This document shows, piece after piece, positions 17,138-26,571 of a stretch of 64,000 nt of DNA; position 1 is the stretch's first letter; the number at the start of each line of letters is the position of its first letter. This stretch comes from Brevundimonas sp. (lineage in GTDB: Bacteria; Pseudomonadota; Alphaproteobacteria; Caulobacterales; Caulobacteraceae). The position numbers were made by a program, and so were the translations under genes. The notes beneath the pieces were generated by a model. That model searched no databases, was not told the origin of the DNA, and was given only the letters and a program-made list of their open reading frames with translations. The stretch spans positions 58,924-122,923 of the forward strand of contig NZ_JACVCG010000005.1 of NCBI RefSeq assembly GCF_016742135.1. Direction: 5' to 3'.

Positions 17138-18373
17138 TCAGACCCCCACTTCGCGGCGCTGTTCGACCAGACGCCAGTCCTCGGTCGCGAACACATCCTC
17201 GAACATGGTCTTCACGCTGGGCCGCGACTGGCCGAGCGTGCCGATGGCCTCGGACTCCTTGCCCGCCGCGCGGACCTGTTCGACCGCGTCCTTCTCGGCG
17301 GCTTCCTGCTGTTCGTCCGACCATTCGCCGAGCGCGATCAGGTGCTGTTTCAGGCGGGCGATCGGATCGCCCAGCGGCCATTTCTCATGCTCGTCGCCGG
17401 GGCGATAGCGGCTGGGGTCGTCCGAGGTCGAGTGCGGCGCCCCGCGATAGGTGAACAGTTCGATCACCGTCGCACCCCTGTTGGCGCGCGCCCGCTCCTC
17501 GGCCCACTGGGTCGCGGCCCAGACCGCCAGGAAGTCATTGCCGTCGACGCGCAGCGCCGGCAGGCCATAGCCGATCGCCTTGGAGGCAAAGGTGGTCTCC
17601 AGCCCCCCGGCTATGCCCTGGAAGGAGCTGATGGCCCACTGGTTGTTGACGATGTTGAGGATCACCGGCGCGCGATAGACGGCGGCAAAGGTCAGGGCGT
17701 TGTGGAAGTCACCCTCGGCCGTCGCGCCGTCACCGATCCAGCTGATGGCGATCTTGTCGTCACCCTTGTAGGCCGAGGCCATGGCCCAGCCGACGGCCTG
17801 CGGCACCTGGGTGCCCAGATTGCCGCTGATGGTGAAGAAGCCATAGTCGCGGCTGGAGTACATGATCGGCAGCTGGCGGCCCTTGATGGGGTCCGACGCG
17901 TTCGAATAGATCTGGTTCATCATGTCGACCAGCGGATAGCCCCGCGCGATCAACAGACCCTGCTGGCGATAGGTGGGAAAGCCCATGTCCTCGCGCGGCA
18001 GGATCATGCCCTGGGCCACGGCTATGGCCTCTTCGCCCGTGCACTTCATGTAGAAGCTGGTCTTGCCCTGGCGGTGGGCGCGGTGCATCCGGTCGTCGAA
18101 CGCGCGGGTCAGGATCATGGCCTTCAGGCCGTTGCGCAGGGTCTCGGGATCCAGCTTCGGATCCCACGGACCGACAGCCCTGCCTTCATCGTCCAGCACC
18201 CGGACCAGCCGAAAGGCGATGTCGCGCATCTCGTGGGGATCGGCGAGCGCGTCCGGACGCGCCACCGCACCCGGCGCGTCCAGTTTCAGATGGCTGAAAT
18301 CGGGGGCATCCCCCGGTCGGCCCGAGGGCTCGGGCACCCGCAGCGACAGGGGCCGGGTGTTCTTTTTCGTCAT
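17138..18373 (-). CDS. Branched-chain 2-oxoacid dehydrogenase E1 subunit alpha
   Basis: This 411-residue ThDP-binding subunit has the motif WIGDGATAEGDFHNALTFAAVYRAPVILNIVNNQWAIS, i.e. GDG-X(~27)-NN. Other BCKDH-type features are FYMKCTGEEAIAVAQGMIL, MGFPTYRQQGLL and the phosphorylation-loop region TYRGAPHSTSDDPSRYRP. It is the first gene of the operon E1a-E1b-E2-(exported protein)-E3 and diverges from an Lrp/AsnC-type gene across 140 nt containing a strong inverted repeat. Activation of such operons by a BkdR-like regulator is known in Pseudomonas; the same arrangement is inferred here. Confidence 0.94.
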   Translation of the reverse strand: MTKKNTRPLSLRVPEPSGRPGDAPDFSHLKLDAPGAVARPDALADPHEMRDIAFRLVRVLDDEGRAVGPWDPKLDPETLRNGLKAMILTRAFDDRMHRAHRQGKTSFYMKCTGEEAIAVAQGMILPREDMGFPTYRQQGLLIARGYPLVDMMNQIYSNASDPIKGRQLPIMYSSRDYGFFTISGNLGTQVPQAVGWAMASAYKGDDKIAISWIGDGATAEGDFHNALTFAAVYRAPVILNIVNNQWAISSFQGIAGGLETTFASKAIGYGLPALRVDGNDFLAVWAATQWAEERARANRGATVIELFTYRGAPHSTSDDPSRYRPGDEHEKWPLGDPIARLKQHLIALGEWSDEQQEAAEKDAVEQVRAAGKESEAIGTLGQSRPSVKTMFEDVFATEDWRLVEQRREVGV

Positions 18374-18475
18374 GTTTGCCGTCCGTTGATCCGTCAGCGT
18401 TTCCTCACCCGCGATCTAGCACGGTCAACCGTCCAATGCTCGCTCAAATCCGACCTTGCATTCCCCCTAATCAAG

Positions 18476-18498
18476 GTATTTTATTGCGCCGAAAATAC
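18476..18498 (+). promoter_or_regulatory. Inverted repeat in the bkd/Lrp intergenic region (probable operator)
   Basis: GTATTTT-attgcgccg-AAAATAC is a perfect 7-bp inverted repeat with a 9-bp spacer in an AT-rich stretch that stands out from its GC-rich surroundings. It ends 15 nt before the regulator's TTG start and lies ~100 nt upstream of E1 alpha. AT-rich symmetric sites of about 15-23 bp are typical of Lrp/AsnC proteins. The regulator next door is the obvious candidate to bind it. Confidence 0.55.
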
Positions 18499-18513
18499 AT
18501 CAGGAGGAATGCA

Positions 18514-19002
18514 TTGGCAGAAGAACTGGACGCGATCGACGCCCGCATCCTCGACATCCTGCAACACGATGCTGGGCTTTCGGTTGCCGACGTGGCCGAA
18601 AAGGTGGGCCTGTCGGCCTCACCTTGCTGGCGGCGCATCAAGAGACTGGAGGATACCGGCTATATCCGCAAGCGGGTCACCCTGCTGGATGCCGAAAAGC
18701 TGGGCCTCGACTTTGAAGTCTATGCCATCGTCAAGCTGAACCTGCCGTCGACCCAGAATCTGGAAATCTTCGAGGCCGCGGTCAGCGACTGGCCCGAAGT
18801 CGTTCAGTGCGCGACCATCACGGGACGTGAGGACTATGTGCTGCGGATCGTGACCTCCGACATGCATGCCTTCGATAAATTCTTGCGTGAGAAACTGCTG
18901 GCGCTGGGCATCGTCTCGGATTGCGAAAGCCACATCGTCACGCGCGGGGTCAAGAACGTCACCGCCCTGCCGCTCGGCATCGTCAGCCCGCACGTGAGTT
19001 AG
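18514..19002 (+). CDS. Lrp/AsnC-family transcriptional regulator (BkdR-like)
   Basis: The protein starts at TTG 18514 (MAEELDAIDARILDILQ), because AGGAGG lies six bases upstream. The ORF-track start 46 codons earlier crosses the intergenic region and has no ribosome site. The 162 residues hold an N-terminal HTH (LSVADVAEKVGLSASPCWRRIKRLEDTGYI) and a C-terminal RAM ligand domain (YAIVKLN...GREDYVLRIVTSDMHAFDKFLREKL...SHIVTRGVKNVTALPL). It diverges from the branched-chain dehydrogenase operon, so it is likely to respond to branched-chain amino acids or their keto acids. Autoregulation is suggested by the operator-like repeat at its own start. Confidence 0.88.
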   Translation: MAEELDAIDARILDILQHDAGLSVADVAEKVGLSASPCWRRIKRLEDTGYIRKRVTLLDAEKLGLDFEVYAIVKLNLPSTQNLEIFEAAVSDWPEVVQCATITGREDYVLRIVTSDMHAFDKFLREKLLALGIVSDCESHIVTRGVKNVTALPLGIVSPHVS

Positions 19003-19010
19003 GCGGTGCC

Positions 19011-20342
19011 ATGGGGGGCGACTTGATACGAAGGGGGGTCGGGGGGCTGGTGTCGGCCCTTGTCCTGTTCGGGTCGTTCATGGCGATGGCCCAGGACCCC
19101 GAGGGCGACGTCGCGGCCTTTCGCCGCCTGCGCGCCGAGGGGCTGGAGGCCGCCCGCGCCGAGGATCTGGTCACGGCGTCCGCCCGACTGGCCGAAGCCG
19201 ACGAACGTATTCCCAATCATCCCGGCCTGATGATCCTGCGCGCGCGTCTGGCCATGGCCATGGATGATCCAGCGGGGGCCCTGATCCACTATGGCCGCTA
19301 CGGGGCCGCGGGGCTGGTGTTCAACGTCGAGGCCGACACCGCCTTTGCCGATCTCGGCGCCCGGCCCGACCATGCCGCCGGGGCCGCTGTCATCGCCGGT
19401 CTGATCGACGAAAACCGCCAGCCCGTCGGCGAGGGCGCGCTGGTCCCCCTGTTCGACCTGCACGGTCCGGTGCTCGCCGAAAGCCTCGTGCGGGATGCTG
19501 CAGGCCACCGCTGGCTGGTCTCCCAGATCGCGGGCCGGACGATTGTCTCGGTCGCCGATGACGGCACCGTCAGCCCCTGGCTGCAGCCCCACCCGGCCGT
19601 CTCCGGCGTCGTCGGTCTGGCGCTGGACGAGGCGCGCGGCATCCTGTGGGCCACGACTGCCCCCCTCCCCCCTGCCGTCCACGGACGGTCGCACAAGGCG
19701 CCCGCCACCGCCCTGTTGCAGATCGATCTGGCCACCGGGCGTGTGGTGCAGGTCCATGAGGTGCCGTCGGACGGTCGCGATCATGGCTTGGGAGACCTGA
19801 CCGTCGGCCCGGCGGGAGAGGTCTATGTCGCGGACGGCACGGGCGGCGACCTCTACCGGCTCGACGCTCCCGACGGTCGGCTCCAGCCGTTCGTCACCGG
19901 CGTGTTCGGTTCACCCCAGGGCATGGTGGTGCTGGGGGATCATCTGTTCCTGGCGGACTACAGTTCGGGTGTGTGGCGCGTGCCCCTGTCCGGCGGGACG
20001 CCCGTCCGTCTCGCTGCCCCGCCCGAGGCCTCACTGATCGGCATCGACGGCCTCGCGACCGACGGCCGTCGCCTGTTCGCCATCCAGAACGGCGTGGCCC
20101 CCCAACGGGTCCTGGCGCTGGCGCTGACCCCGGACCACGGCGGGATTGCCCGCCTCGAGGTTCTGGCCGCCAATCTGCCGGCTCTCGAGGAGCCGACCAC
20201 GGGTATCGTGATCGACGGACAGCTTGTCTTCATCTCCCGTTCGCAGTGGAATGGGTTTGATCAGGACGGCGCACCGCGCCAGACGGACCTGCCGCCTGCC
20301 CAGATTTCCCGACTGCCCCTGACCCCGGAGCACGACCGATGA
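19011..20342 (+). CDS. Exported SMP-30/gluconolactonase-like beta-propeller protein
   Basis: Start ATG 19011 gives MGGDLIRRGVGGLVSALVLFGSFMAMAQ, a signal peptide cleaved near AMA-QD. Residues ~30-110 are a TPR-like helical domain (VTASARLAEADERIPNHPGLMILRARLAM). Residues ~150-440 form a beta-propeller with repeats such as GVVGLALDEARGILWATTA, HGLGDLTVGPAGEVYVADGTGGDLYRLDAPDGRL and GSPQGMVVLGDHLFLADYSSGVWRVPLSGG. This resembles SMP-30/NHL-type proteins; a lactonase activity cannot be asserted. The stop overlaps the pirin start (ATGA), so the two are coupled. 443 residues. Confidence 0.82.
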   Translation: MGGDLIRRGVGGLVSALVLFGSFMAMAQDPEGDVAAFRRLRAEGLEAARAEDLVTASARLAEADERIPNHPGLMILRARLAMAMDDPAGALIHYGRYGAAGLVFNVEADTAFADLGARPDHAAGAAVIAGLIDENRQPVGEGALVPLFDLHGPVLAESLVRDAAGHRWLVSQIAGRTIVSVADDGTVSPWLQPHPAVSGVVGLALDEARGILWATTAPLPPAVHGRSHKAPATALLQIDLATGRVVQVHEVPSDGRDHGLGDLTVGPAGEVYVADGTGGDLYRLDAPDGRLQPFVTGVFGSPQGMVVLGDHLFLADYSSGVWRVPLSGGTPVRLAAPPEASLIGIDGLATDGRRLFAIQNGVAPQRVLALALTPDHGGIARLEVLAANLPALEEPTTGIVIDGQLVFISRSQWNGFDQDGAPRQTDLPPAQISRLPLTPEHDR

Positions 20343-21274
20343 TCGAAATGGTGATTGAGGCCCGCAAGAAGGACCTCGGCGGGTTTGAGGTCGGGCGCGT
20401 CCTGCCCTTCCATGCGCGGCGCATGGTGGGCCCCTTCATCTTTCTGGACCACATGGGCCCGGCCGAGTTCGCGCCGGGGGCCGAGGGCGTCAATGTGCGC
20501 CCCCACCCCCATATCGGCCTGTCGACCCTGACCTATCTGTTCGAGGGCGAGATCCATCACCGGGACAATCTGGGCTACAGCCAGCCCATTCGCCCGGGCG
20601 AGGTCAACTGGATGACGGCCGGCAAGGGCATCGTCCATTCCGAGCGCACCGACCCGCTGAAGCGTTCGACCGGCGGTCCCATGCACGGCATGCAGGCCTG
20701 GATCGCCCTGCCTGACGAGCTGGAAGAGACCGACCCCGCCTTCCATCACCACGGCGAGGACGACCAGCCGACCTACGACAACGCCGGCCTCTATGCCAGG
20801 CTGGTCGCGGGCGAGGCCTATGGCGCAAAGGCCGCCGTGCCGGTGTCCTCGCCGCTGTTCTATGTGCATTGGGAGCTGGCCGAGGGCGTGCGCACGGCCC
20901 CGCCCCCCGGCAAGGGCGCGGGCGGCATGAGCGAGCGGGCCCTCTATATCGTGCGGGGCGAGATCGAGGTCGGCGACCGCACCTTTGGCGAAGGCCAGCT
21001 GGTGGTGCTGGACCCCACGGCCGAGCCGACCATCAAGGCCCTCCGCCCCTCGACCGTCATGGTGCTGGGCGGCGAACCGGTCGGACAGCGCCTGATCTGG
21101 TGGAATTTCGTGGCCTCAAGCCAGGCGCGGCTGGACCAGGCCAAGGCCGACTGGAAGGCGGGTCGCATGAAACTGCCCAAGGACGACGACCACGAGTTCA
21201 TCCCCCTGCCCGACACGCCGTCCATCTCCGAGACGGACTCGGGCGTCAGGCCGGCACCGACGCACCCGGTCTGA
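20339..21274 (+). CDS. Pirin family protein
   Basis: This bicupin of 311 residues has the pirin metal-binding motif VRPHPHIGLSTLTYLFEG and the matching HSERT segment (GKGIVHSERT) in the N-terminal cupin. In addition it has LHGMQAWIALP-like sequence (MHGMQAWIALPDELEETDPAFHHH). The C-terminal cupin (SERALYIVRGEIEVGDRTFGEGQLVVLDP) lacks metal ligands, as is usual. Pirins have been linked to quercetin dioxygenase activity and redox sensing; the substrate here is unknown. The gene overlaps the propeller gene by 4 nt and its 3' end overlaps the convergent gene at 21246 by 29 nt. Confidence 0.93.
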   Translation: MIEMVIEARKKDLGGFEVGRVLPFHARRMVGPFIFLDHMGPAEFAPGAEGVNVRPHPHIGLSTLTYLFEGEIHHRDNLGYSQPIRPGEVNWMTAGKGIVHSERTDPLKRSTGGPMHGMQAWIALPDELEETDPAFHHHGEDDQPTYDNAGLYARLVAGEAYGAKAAVPVSSPLFYVHWELAEGVRTAPPPGKGAGGMSERALYIVRGEIEVGDRTFGEGQLVVLDPTAEPTIKALRPSTVMVLGGEPVGQRLIWWNFVASSQARLDQAKADWKAGRMKLPKDDDHEFIPLPDTPSISETDSGVRPAPTHPV

Positions 21275-22520
21275 CAGGGTCCGGTTCCGGCGCGGGGGAA
21301 CCGGCGACCTGCGGGCTGGCGATGTGGGTGACCCCGGCCTGCCTCAGGCCATCCTCGTCGGGGCCTGTCGGCGCATTGACCAGCAGCACATTCCGGGTCG
21401 TCTTCCGGGCGGTCCGGATCAGGCGTCCCAGCAGGGTCCGCGCCCGCTCGCCGTCGACCACCACACCGTTGAAGGGGTGCTCGGACAGCGCCTTCACCGC
21501 CCCCGCGACATCCTCTATCCCGATCATCAGCCCCCGGAAGAAAGGCGCCATCATTGCCGCCGTCTCGCCCGTGCGGCCGGTCGGCACGCCGGCATCGACG
21601 TCCTGGAGTTCCAGGATCACGACCTGTCGCATCAGATCGGCGACGGAAGCCCACTGGGATATGAGGGCGAGGCGGGACCGTCCCACCGCCAGGGTCGAGA
21701 AGGACAGGGGGGCGATCACGGCGAACATGCCGCCCTCGCGCCGGTATTCCTCCAGAAGGGGGGTCAGGACGTCGATCGTGGCGCGGTCGATGGCCTCGAG
21801 CTGGGCCGGGGACAGAGGAGACGCGGCCGCCACGTCCCGCGCGATGCGAAAGGCGCCGACGGCCCCGGTGTCCAGCCGCCATACGGGCACGACCTCGAAC
21901 CGGACCTCCAGAGGTTCATCCGTCGCGGTCAGGATCGACGCGCTGTGCCGCCGTCCGGCCAGCGGGGGCGACCAGTCGTCCGGACTGCGCGACGGCACGG
22001 GTGCGTCCCGGGCCGGGGTCAGGGGTCGGGGCGCGAAGGGGTCGATGCGTACGCACTGGAGGGCCCCGCCGTCCAGCGATGCCACCCGCTTCAGCACCAT
22101 GTCATCGTCGGCATTCCGCCCGAGAAAGAAGGACAGCAGGCCGCGCAGGATATCGGCGCACAGCACCTGGCCCTCATAGGAATCCCGCGAGGCGACGGCC
22201 GCGATGAAGGTCACCTCATCGACCCGCATGAAGACGTCGGGCGGCGGCAGGCGTCGTTCCAGCGTCCGCTCGGCCGCGTCCCAGATGTAATCCCGCCGGG
22301 CGTCCCAGCGCTCGCCCAGCGACTGTCGTACCGGTTCCAGAGACAGGGCGAAGACACGCCCCTGCGTCGCCAGACCCGCCTCGATCACACGGTCCAGTTG
22401 GTCCCGACGTGAGGACCCCAGGTGGGTCAGGGGCACGGTACTGGGCACGGCGGCTTTGCACACCTCCAGAAATGGGCCTCCAGTCTCGCAGCGCCGTCTT
22501 GCCCATCGCTTTACGATCAC
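21246..22520 (-). CDS. Putative degenerate GGDEF/EAL-like protein
   Basis: I cannot name this 424-residue protein with certainty. The segment at ~50-165 follows the shape of a GGDEF domain without its active site: VFALSLEPVRQSLGERWDARRDYIWDAAERTL, DVFMRVDEVTFIAAVASRD, then ADILRGLLSFFLG. The part from ~205 to 405 follows an EAL domain: VRFEVVPVWRLDTGAVGAFRI, AIDRATIDVLTPLLEEYRREGGMFAVIAPLSF, QVVILELQDVD, HPFNGVVVDG and AGVTHIASPQ. Neither GGDEF nor EAL residues are present, so it would be a non-catalytic c-di-GMP-type effector at most. No signal peptide or membrane helix. It overlaps pirin's 3' end by 29 nt and diverges from the gene at 22617. Confidence 0.5.
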   Translation of the reverse strand: MIVKRWARRRCETGGPFLEVCKAAVPSTVPLTHLGSSRRDQLDRVIEAGLATQGRVFALSLEPVRQSLGERWDARRDYIWDAAERTLERRLPPPDVFMRVDEVTFIAAVASRDSYEGQVLCADILRGLLSFFLGRNADDDMVLKRVASLDGGALQCVRIDPFAPRPLTPARDAPVPSRSPDDWSPPLAGRRHSASILTATDEPLEVRFEVVPVWRLDTGAVGAFRIARDVAAASPLSPAQLEAIDRATIDVLTPLLEEYRREGGMFAVIAPLSFSTLAVGRSRLALISQWASVADLMRQVVILELQDVDAGVPTGRTGETAAMMAPFFRGLMIGIEDVAGAVKALSEHPFNGVVVDGERARTLLGRLIRTARKTTRNVLLVNAPTGPDEDGLRQAGVTHIASPQVAGSPAPEPDPVRPGASVPA

Positions 22521-22616
22521 CCTGAATATTCAGGGTTACCAGACCTTTGGGCGGCGCTTCTCCGGGAATATCGGGGGCGATCTTGAACCCCGCGCCGGGA
22601 TGACGATCTGAAGGGC

Positions 22617-23597
22617 ATGTCAGCCCTCTCCGTTCTAGATCTGTCGCCCGTCGTCGAAGGCGGGGACGCTGCCCGCGCCCTTGCCGAATCCGCCCTTCTG
22701 GCCCGGACGGCCGAGCGGCTGGGCTATCGCCGCTTCTGGCTGGCGGAGCATCACAACATGCCCGGCATCGCCTCGGCGGCCACGGCGGTGGCCATCGGAC
22801 ATGTCGCGAGCCAGACGAAGAGCATCCGTGTGGGTGCCGGCGGCATCATGCTGCCCAACCATGCACCGCTGATGGTGGCCGAGGCCTTCGGCACGCTGGA
22901 GGCCCTTTATCCGGGCCGGATCGATCTGGGCCTCGGACGTGCTCCGGGGACGGACGGTCCGACCGCGCGGGCGCTCCGCCACTATTTCGACGGGGCCGAC
23001 CGGTTTCCGCAGGATGTGCTGGAGCTGCAATCCTACCTGGCCCCGGCGGTCGAGGGCCAGCGCGTGGCGGCCTGGCCGGGTCAGGGCTCGAACGTGCCGC
23101 TGTGGTTGCTGGGCTCCAGCCTGTTCAGCGCCGAGCTGGCGGCGCAGCTGGGCCTGCCGTTCGCCTTTGCCAGCCATTTCGCCCCGGAACTGCTGCTGCC
23201 CGCCCTGCGAACCTATCGTGAGGGATTCCGCCCGTCGGCGGCTCTGGCCCGCCCCCATGCCATGGCTGTCATCAATGTCTTTGCCGCCGACACGACGGCC
23301 GAGGCCCGGCGACTGGCGACCTCCATGCAGATGGCCTTCGCCAATGTGGTGCGCGGCACGCCCGGGCGTCTCAAGCCTCCGGTCGACGACGTCACGACTG
23401 TTTTGACCGAACAGGAGCGCGCTGCGGTGGACAGCCGCCTGACCTATGCCGCCATCGGCGACGGGGAGACGGTGCGCAAATCCCTGTCGGACTTCCGGGC
23501 CCTGACGAATGTGGATGAAATCATGGTCACCGGCATGATCCACGATCTGGACGCCAGGCTGCGCAGCCTGGAGATCACGGCCGAGGCCGCAGCCTAG
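22617..23597 (+). CDS. Luciferase-like (LLM) flavin-dependent oxidoreductase
   Basis: This 326-residue TIM-barrel enzyme is of the bacterial luciferase-like monooxygenase family, single-domain group close to E. coli YhbW. Typical segments are [13 protein letters not shown] at the N-terminus, [75 protein letters not shown], and the C-terminal [31 protein letters not shown]. It should use reduced FMN (or F420 in other lineages) and oxygen on an unknown substrate. Its 3' end overlaps the convergent hydrolase gene by 4 nt. Confidence 0.92.
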   Translation: MSALSVLDLSPVVEGGDAARALAESALLARTAERLGYRRFWLAEHHNMPGIASAATAVAIGHVASQTKSIRVGAGGIMLPNHAPLMVAEAFGTLEALYPGRIDLGLGRAPGTDGPTARALRHYFDGADRFPQDVLELQSYLAPAVEGQRVAAWPGQGSNVPLWLLGSSLFSAELAAQLGLPFAFASHFAPELLLPALRTYREGFRPSAALARPHAMAVINVFAADTTAEARRLATSMQMAFANVVRGTPGRLKPPVDDVTTVLTEQERAAVDSRLTYAAIGDGETVRKSLSDFRALTNVDEIMVTGMIHDLDARLRSLEITAEAAA

Positions 23598-24553
23598 AGC
23601 GCGCCGAGGAAGTCCAGAAGCAGGCGGTTCACGGCCTCGGGTCGCTCCTGCTGGATCCAGTGGCCGGCGCCTTCGATCTCGTGCTGGCCGCGCAGGTCGG
23701 TCAGCCAGTCCTTGAGACCCGCTTCGGCCGGGCCGGCATAGTGCCTGACGGGATCGTTCTGGCCGACGATGAACAGGGACGGCACGGTGATGCGGCGGTC
23801 CTGCAGCCAGGCCGTCAGCGACCAGTTCAGGTCGAGCGCCCGGTACCAGTTGAGGGGCCCTTCGAATCCCCCGGCCGCAAAGGCCGCGACATATTCGGCG
23901 AAATGCGCCTCGGACATCCACGGTGGCAGGACGGCGTGGTCCGCGATGCTCTCGATCATGCCCACGCCGGGCTGCAAGAACCCGGTGTGACGATCTTCGG
24001 CCCGGGTCGCGCCGTCATAGGCCCAGAACATCTTGCGAAGCGCGGTTTCCGGATCGGCGTCCAGCGGCGCATGGGCGTCCGCGTCCTGGAATCGGACGAT
24101 ATAGAGGTTGCCCAGACCCGCCCTCTTCGTGATCGCCTTCATCGCCGGGATCGGCGGACCGCCTGGCCGCCTCGGCTGGAACGGCACACTCAGACCCGCC
24201 ACCGCCCGAAACACATCAGGCCGCATCAGGGCGCAGTGCCAGGCCACCGGTGCGCCCCAGTCGTGCCCGACCACGACGCAGGTCTGACGGCCGAGCGCCC
24301 GCACCAGATCGACCATGTCGCCGACCAGGTGCAGGATCGTATACTGGTCCACCCCCTCGGGCCTGTCCGTGCCGCCATAGCCGCGCATGTCGGGGGCCAC
24401 CGCATGCCAGCCCGCTTCCGCCAGCGCCTCAACCTGCGCGCGCCAGCTGATGCCCAGCTCGGGAAAGCCGTGGATCAGCAACACCAGCGGCCCCTCGCCG
24501 GCCTCCAGCACGGACTGGGTCAGGCCGTCGGTGGCGATCCGGCGGCTCCGCAC
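23594..24553 (-). CDS. Alpha/beta hydrolase, epoxide-hydrolase-like
   Basis: This 319-residue enzyme has the epoxide hydrolase arrangement. The oxyanion-hole motif is [16 protein letters not shown], the nucleophile elbow [16 protein letters not shown] has Asp as the nucleophile, and the late acid/base are in [12 protein letters not shown] and [24 protein letters not shown] cap domain between them supplies WYRALDLNW with a likely substrate-activating Tyr. HGFPE and GHDWGA favour epoxide hydrolase over haloalkane dehalogenase. The start lies 4 nt before the ftsH stop, so it could be read from the same transcript, though the functions are unrelated. Substrate unknown. Confidence 0.88.
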   Translation of the reverse strand: MRSRRIATDGLTQSVLEAGEGPLVLLIHGFPELGISWRAQVEALAEAGWHAVAPDMRGYGGTDRPEGVDQYTILHLVGDMVDLVRALGRQTCVVVGHDWGAPVAWHCALMRPDVFRAVAGLSVPFQPRRPGGPPIPAMKAITKRAGLGNLYIVRFQDADAHAPLDADPETALRKMFWAYDGATRAEDRHTGFLQPGVGMIESIADHAVLPPWMSEAHFAEYVAAFAAGGFEGPLNWYRALDLNWSLTAWLQDRRITVPSLFIVGQNDPVRHYAGPAEAGLKDWLTDLRGQHEIEGAGHWIQQERPEAVNRLLLDFLGAL

Positions 24554-24557
24554 GGCC

Positions 24558-26504
24558 CTAGTGGACCGTCGGCTGTTCGGGGCGGGTCTCGGGCACCGAC
24601 GCCTCGGTGACGGGCGTCACTGGCACCGAGACCGAGGGCCCGGGCGAGGGGTCATTCGCGCCGTCCCGATCCGGACGCTTGCCCTCGTTCAGAAGAGCCA
24701 GGATTTCGTCGCCCGACAGGGTTTCGTATTCCAGCAAGGCCTGGGACAGGAGTTCGTGGTCCCTGGCCTTGGCCTTCAGGATTTTGCGGGCGGCATTCCA
24801 GCCTTCCGTGACGATCCGCTTGACCTCCTCATCGATGATACGGGCCGTCTCTTCCGAGACATTCTGGCTGCGCGCCACCGAATGTCCGAGGAACACCTCT
24901 TCCTGGTTCTCGCCGTAGGCCACCGTCCCCAGCTTGTCCGAGAAGCCCCAGCGCGTGACCATGGCGCGGGCCAGCTTGGTCGCCTGCTCGATGTCGGACG
25001 ACGCACCCGAGGTGATGTTCTCCTTGCCGAAGATCAGTTCCTCGGCGACCCGCCCACCGGCCATGATGGCGATGCGGTCGATCATCTGTTGATGCTTCAT
25101 CGAATAGCGGTCGCCTTCCGGCAGCTGCATCACCATGCCCAGAGCCCGGCCGCGCGGCACGATGGTGGCCTTGTGCACCGGATCGGCCATCTTGACGTTG
25201 ATGGCGACGATGGCGTGACCGGCCTCATGATAGGCGGTCAGGCGCTTTTCCTCCTCGTTCATGGCCATGGATTTGCGCTCGGCGCCCATCATGACCTTAT
25301 CCTTGGCGTCCTCGAAATCGCGATGGGTGACCATCTTGCGGTCCTTGCGGGCCGCCAGCAGGGCCGCCTCATTGACCAGATTGGCCAGGTCCGCGCCCGA
25401 AAAGCCGGGCGTGCCGCGCGCCAGCGTTTTGACGTTGACGTCAGCGGCCAGCGGCACATCCTTCATATGGACGCGCAGGATCTTCTCACGACCCGACACG
25501 TCGGGGTTCGGAACCACGACCTGCCGGTCGAAGCGGCCCGGACGCAGCAGGGCCGGGTCCAGCACGTCGGGACGGTTGGTCGCCGCGATCAGGATGATGC
25601 CTTCGTTCGATTCAAAGCCGTCCATCTCGACCAGCAGCTGGTTCAGCGTCTGCTCGCGCTCGTCATTGCCGCCGCCGAGCCCTGCGCCCCGGTGACGACC
25701 GACGGCATCGATCTCGTCGATGAAGATAATGCAGGGCGCGTTCTTCTTGGCCTGTTCGAACATGTCGCGGACGCGGCTGGCACCGACGCCGACGAACATT
25801 TCGACAAAGTCCGAGCCGGAAATGGAGAAGAAGGGCACGCCCGCCTCGCCCGCGACCGCGCGCGCCAGCAGGGTCTTGCCGGTGCCCGGAGGGCCGACCA
25901 GCAGCGCCCCCTTCGGGATCTTGCCGCCGAGGCGCTGGAACTTGCCCGGGTCCTTCAGGAAGTCGACAACCTCCTGCAGCTCGTCCTTGGCCTCGTCGAC
26001 ACCGGCCACATCCTCGAACGTCTTGCGGCCCTTGTGCTCGGTCAGCAGCTTGGCCTTGGACTTGCCAAAGCCCATGGCCCCACGCGCCCCGCCCTGCATC
26101 TGACGGGTGATCAGCAGGAACAGACCCACCAACACGAAGATCGGCAGCAGGCCCAGCAGTATGCTCATCCACAGCGGCTGGCGCATGGGCTTGACCCGCA
26201 CATCCGCGCCGGTGGCCTGAATCTGGGCCACCAGTTCGGCGTTGGGCATGGGCGTGACGGTGGTGAATTTGCTGTCGTCACGGTATTCGCCGGTCAGGGT
26301 CTCGCCGTGAACCTCGACGCCCTTGATGCGATTTTCCTCGATCGCCGTCAGCAGCTGCGAATAGGTGATCTCCTCGGGGCGAGCATTGCTGCCGGTCGCG
26401 CCTTCCTTGCCGGCCAGGGCACCCCCGCCCTGACTCATGGCGGCATAGATGGCCAGCATCCCCAGGATGAGCATACCGGCGACGGCGAATCTGCGAAGGT
26501 TCAT
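24558..26504 (-). CDS. ftsH: ATP-dependent zinc metalloprotease FtsH
   Basis: FtsH is the membrane AAA+ protease that removes misfolded membrane proteins and regulatory substrates such as LpxC or sigma-32 in other bacteria. The 648 residues contain two N-terminal membrane helices (~7-25 and ~107-127) around a periplasmic domain. The AAA module has Walker A GPPGTGKT (~200), FIDEIDAVG and the second region of homology [21 protein letters not shown]. The protease site is HEAGHAIV (~425) with a downstream Asp in [14 protein letters not shown]. The C-terminal ~45 residues are Pro/Val-rich. It follows tilS by 67 nt, a common alphaproteobacterial order. Confidence 0.98.
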   Translation of the reverse strand: MNLRRFAVAGMLILGMLAIYAAMSQGGGALAGKEGATGSNARPEEITYSQLLTAIEENRIKGVEVHGETLTGEYRDDSKFTTVTPMPNAELVAQIQATGADVRVKPMRQPLWMSILLGLLPIFVLVGLFLLITRQMQGGARGAMGFGKSKAKLLTEHKGRKTFEDVAGVDEAKDELQEVVDFLKDPGKFQRLGGKIPKGALLVGPPGTGKTLLARAVAGEAGVPFFSISGSDFVEMFVGVGASRVRDMFEQAKKNAPCIIFIDEIDAVGRHRGAGLGGGNDEREQTLNQLLVEMDGFESNEGIILIAATNRPDVLDPALLRPGRFDRQVVVPNPDVSGREKILRVHMKDVPLAADVNVKTLARGTPGFSGADLANLVNEAALLAARKDRKMVTHRDFEDAKDKVMMGAERKSMAMNEEEKRLTAYHEAGHAIVAINVKMADPVHKATIVPRGRALGMVMQLPEGDRYSMKHQQMIDRIAIMAGGRVAEELIFGKENITSGASSDIEQATKLARAMVTRWGFSDKLGTVAYGENQEEVFLGHSVARSQNVSEETARIIDEEVKRIVTEGWNAARKILKAKARDHELLSQALLEYETLSGDEILALLNEGKRPDRDGANDPSPGPSVSVPVTPVTEASVPETRPEQPTVH

Positions 26505-26571
26505 GTGGTCCTCAGTCTATGGCGCGACCCCGTCTGGAGCCGCCGGCCCGGTCGCCCGGAACCGTGTATCG

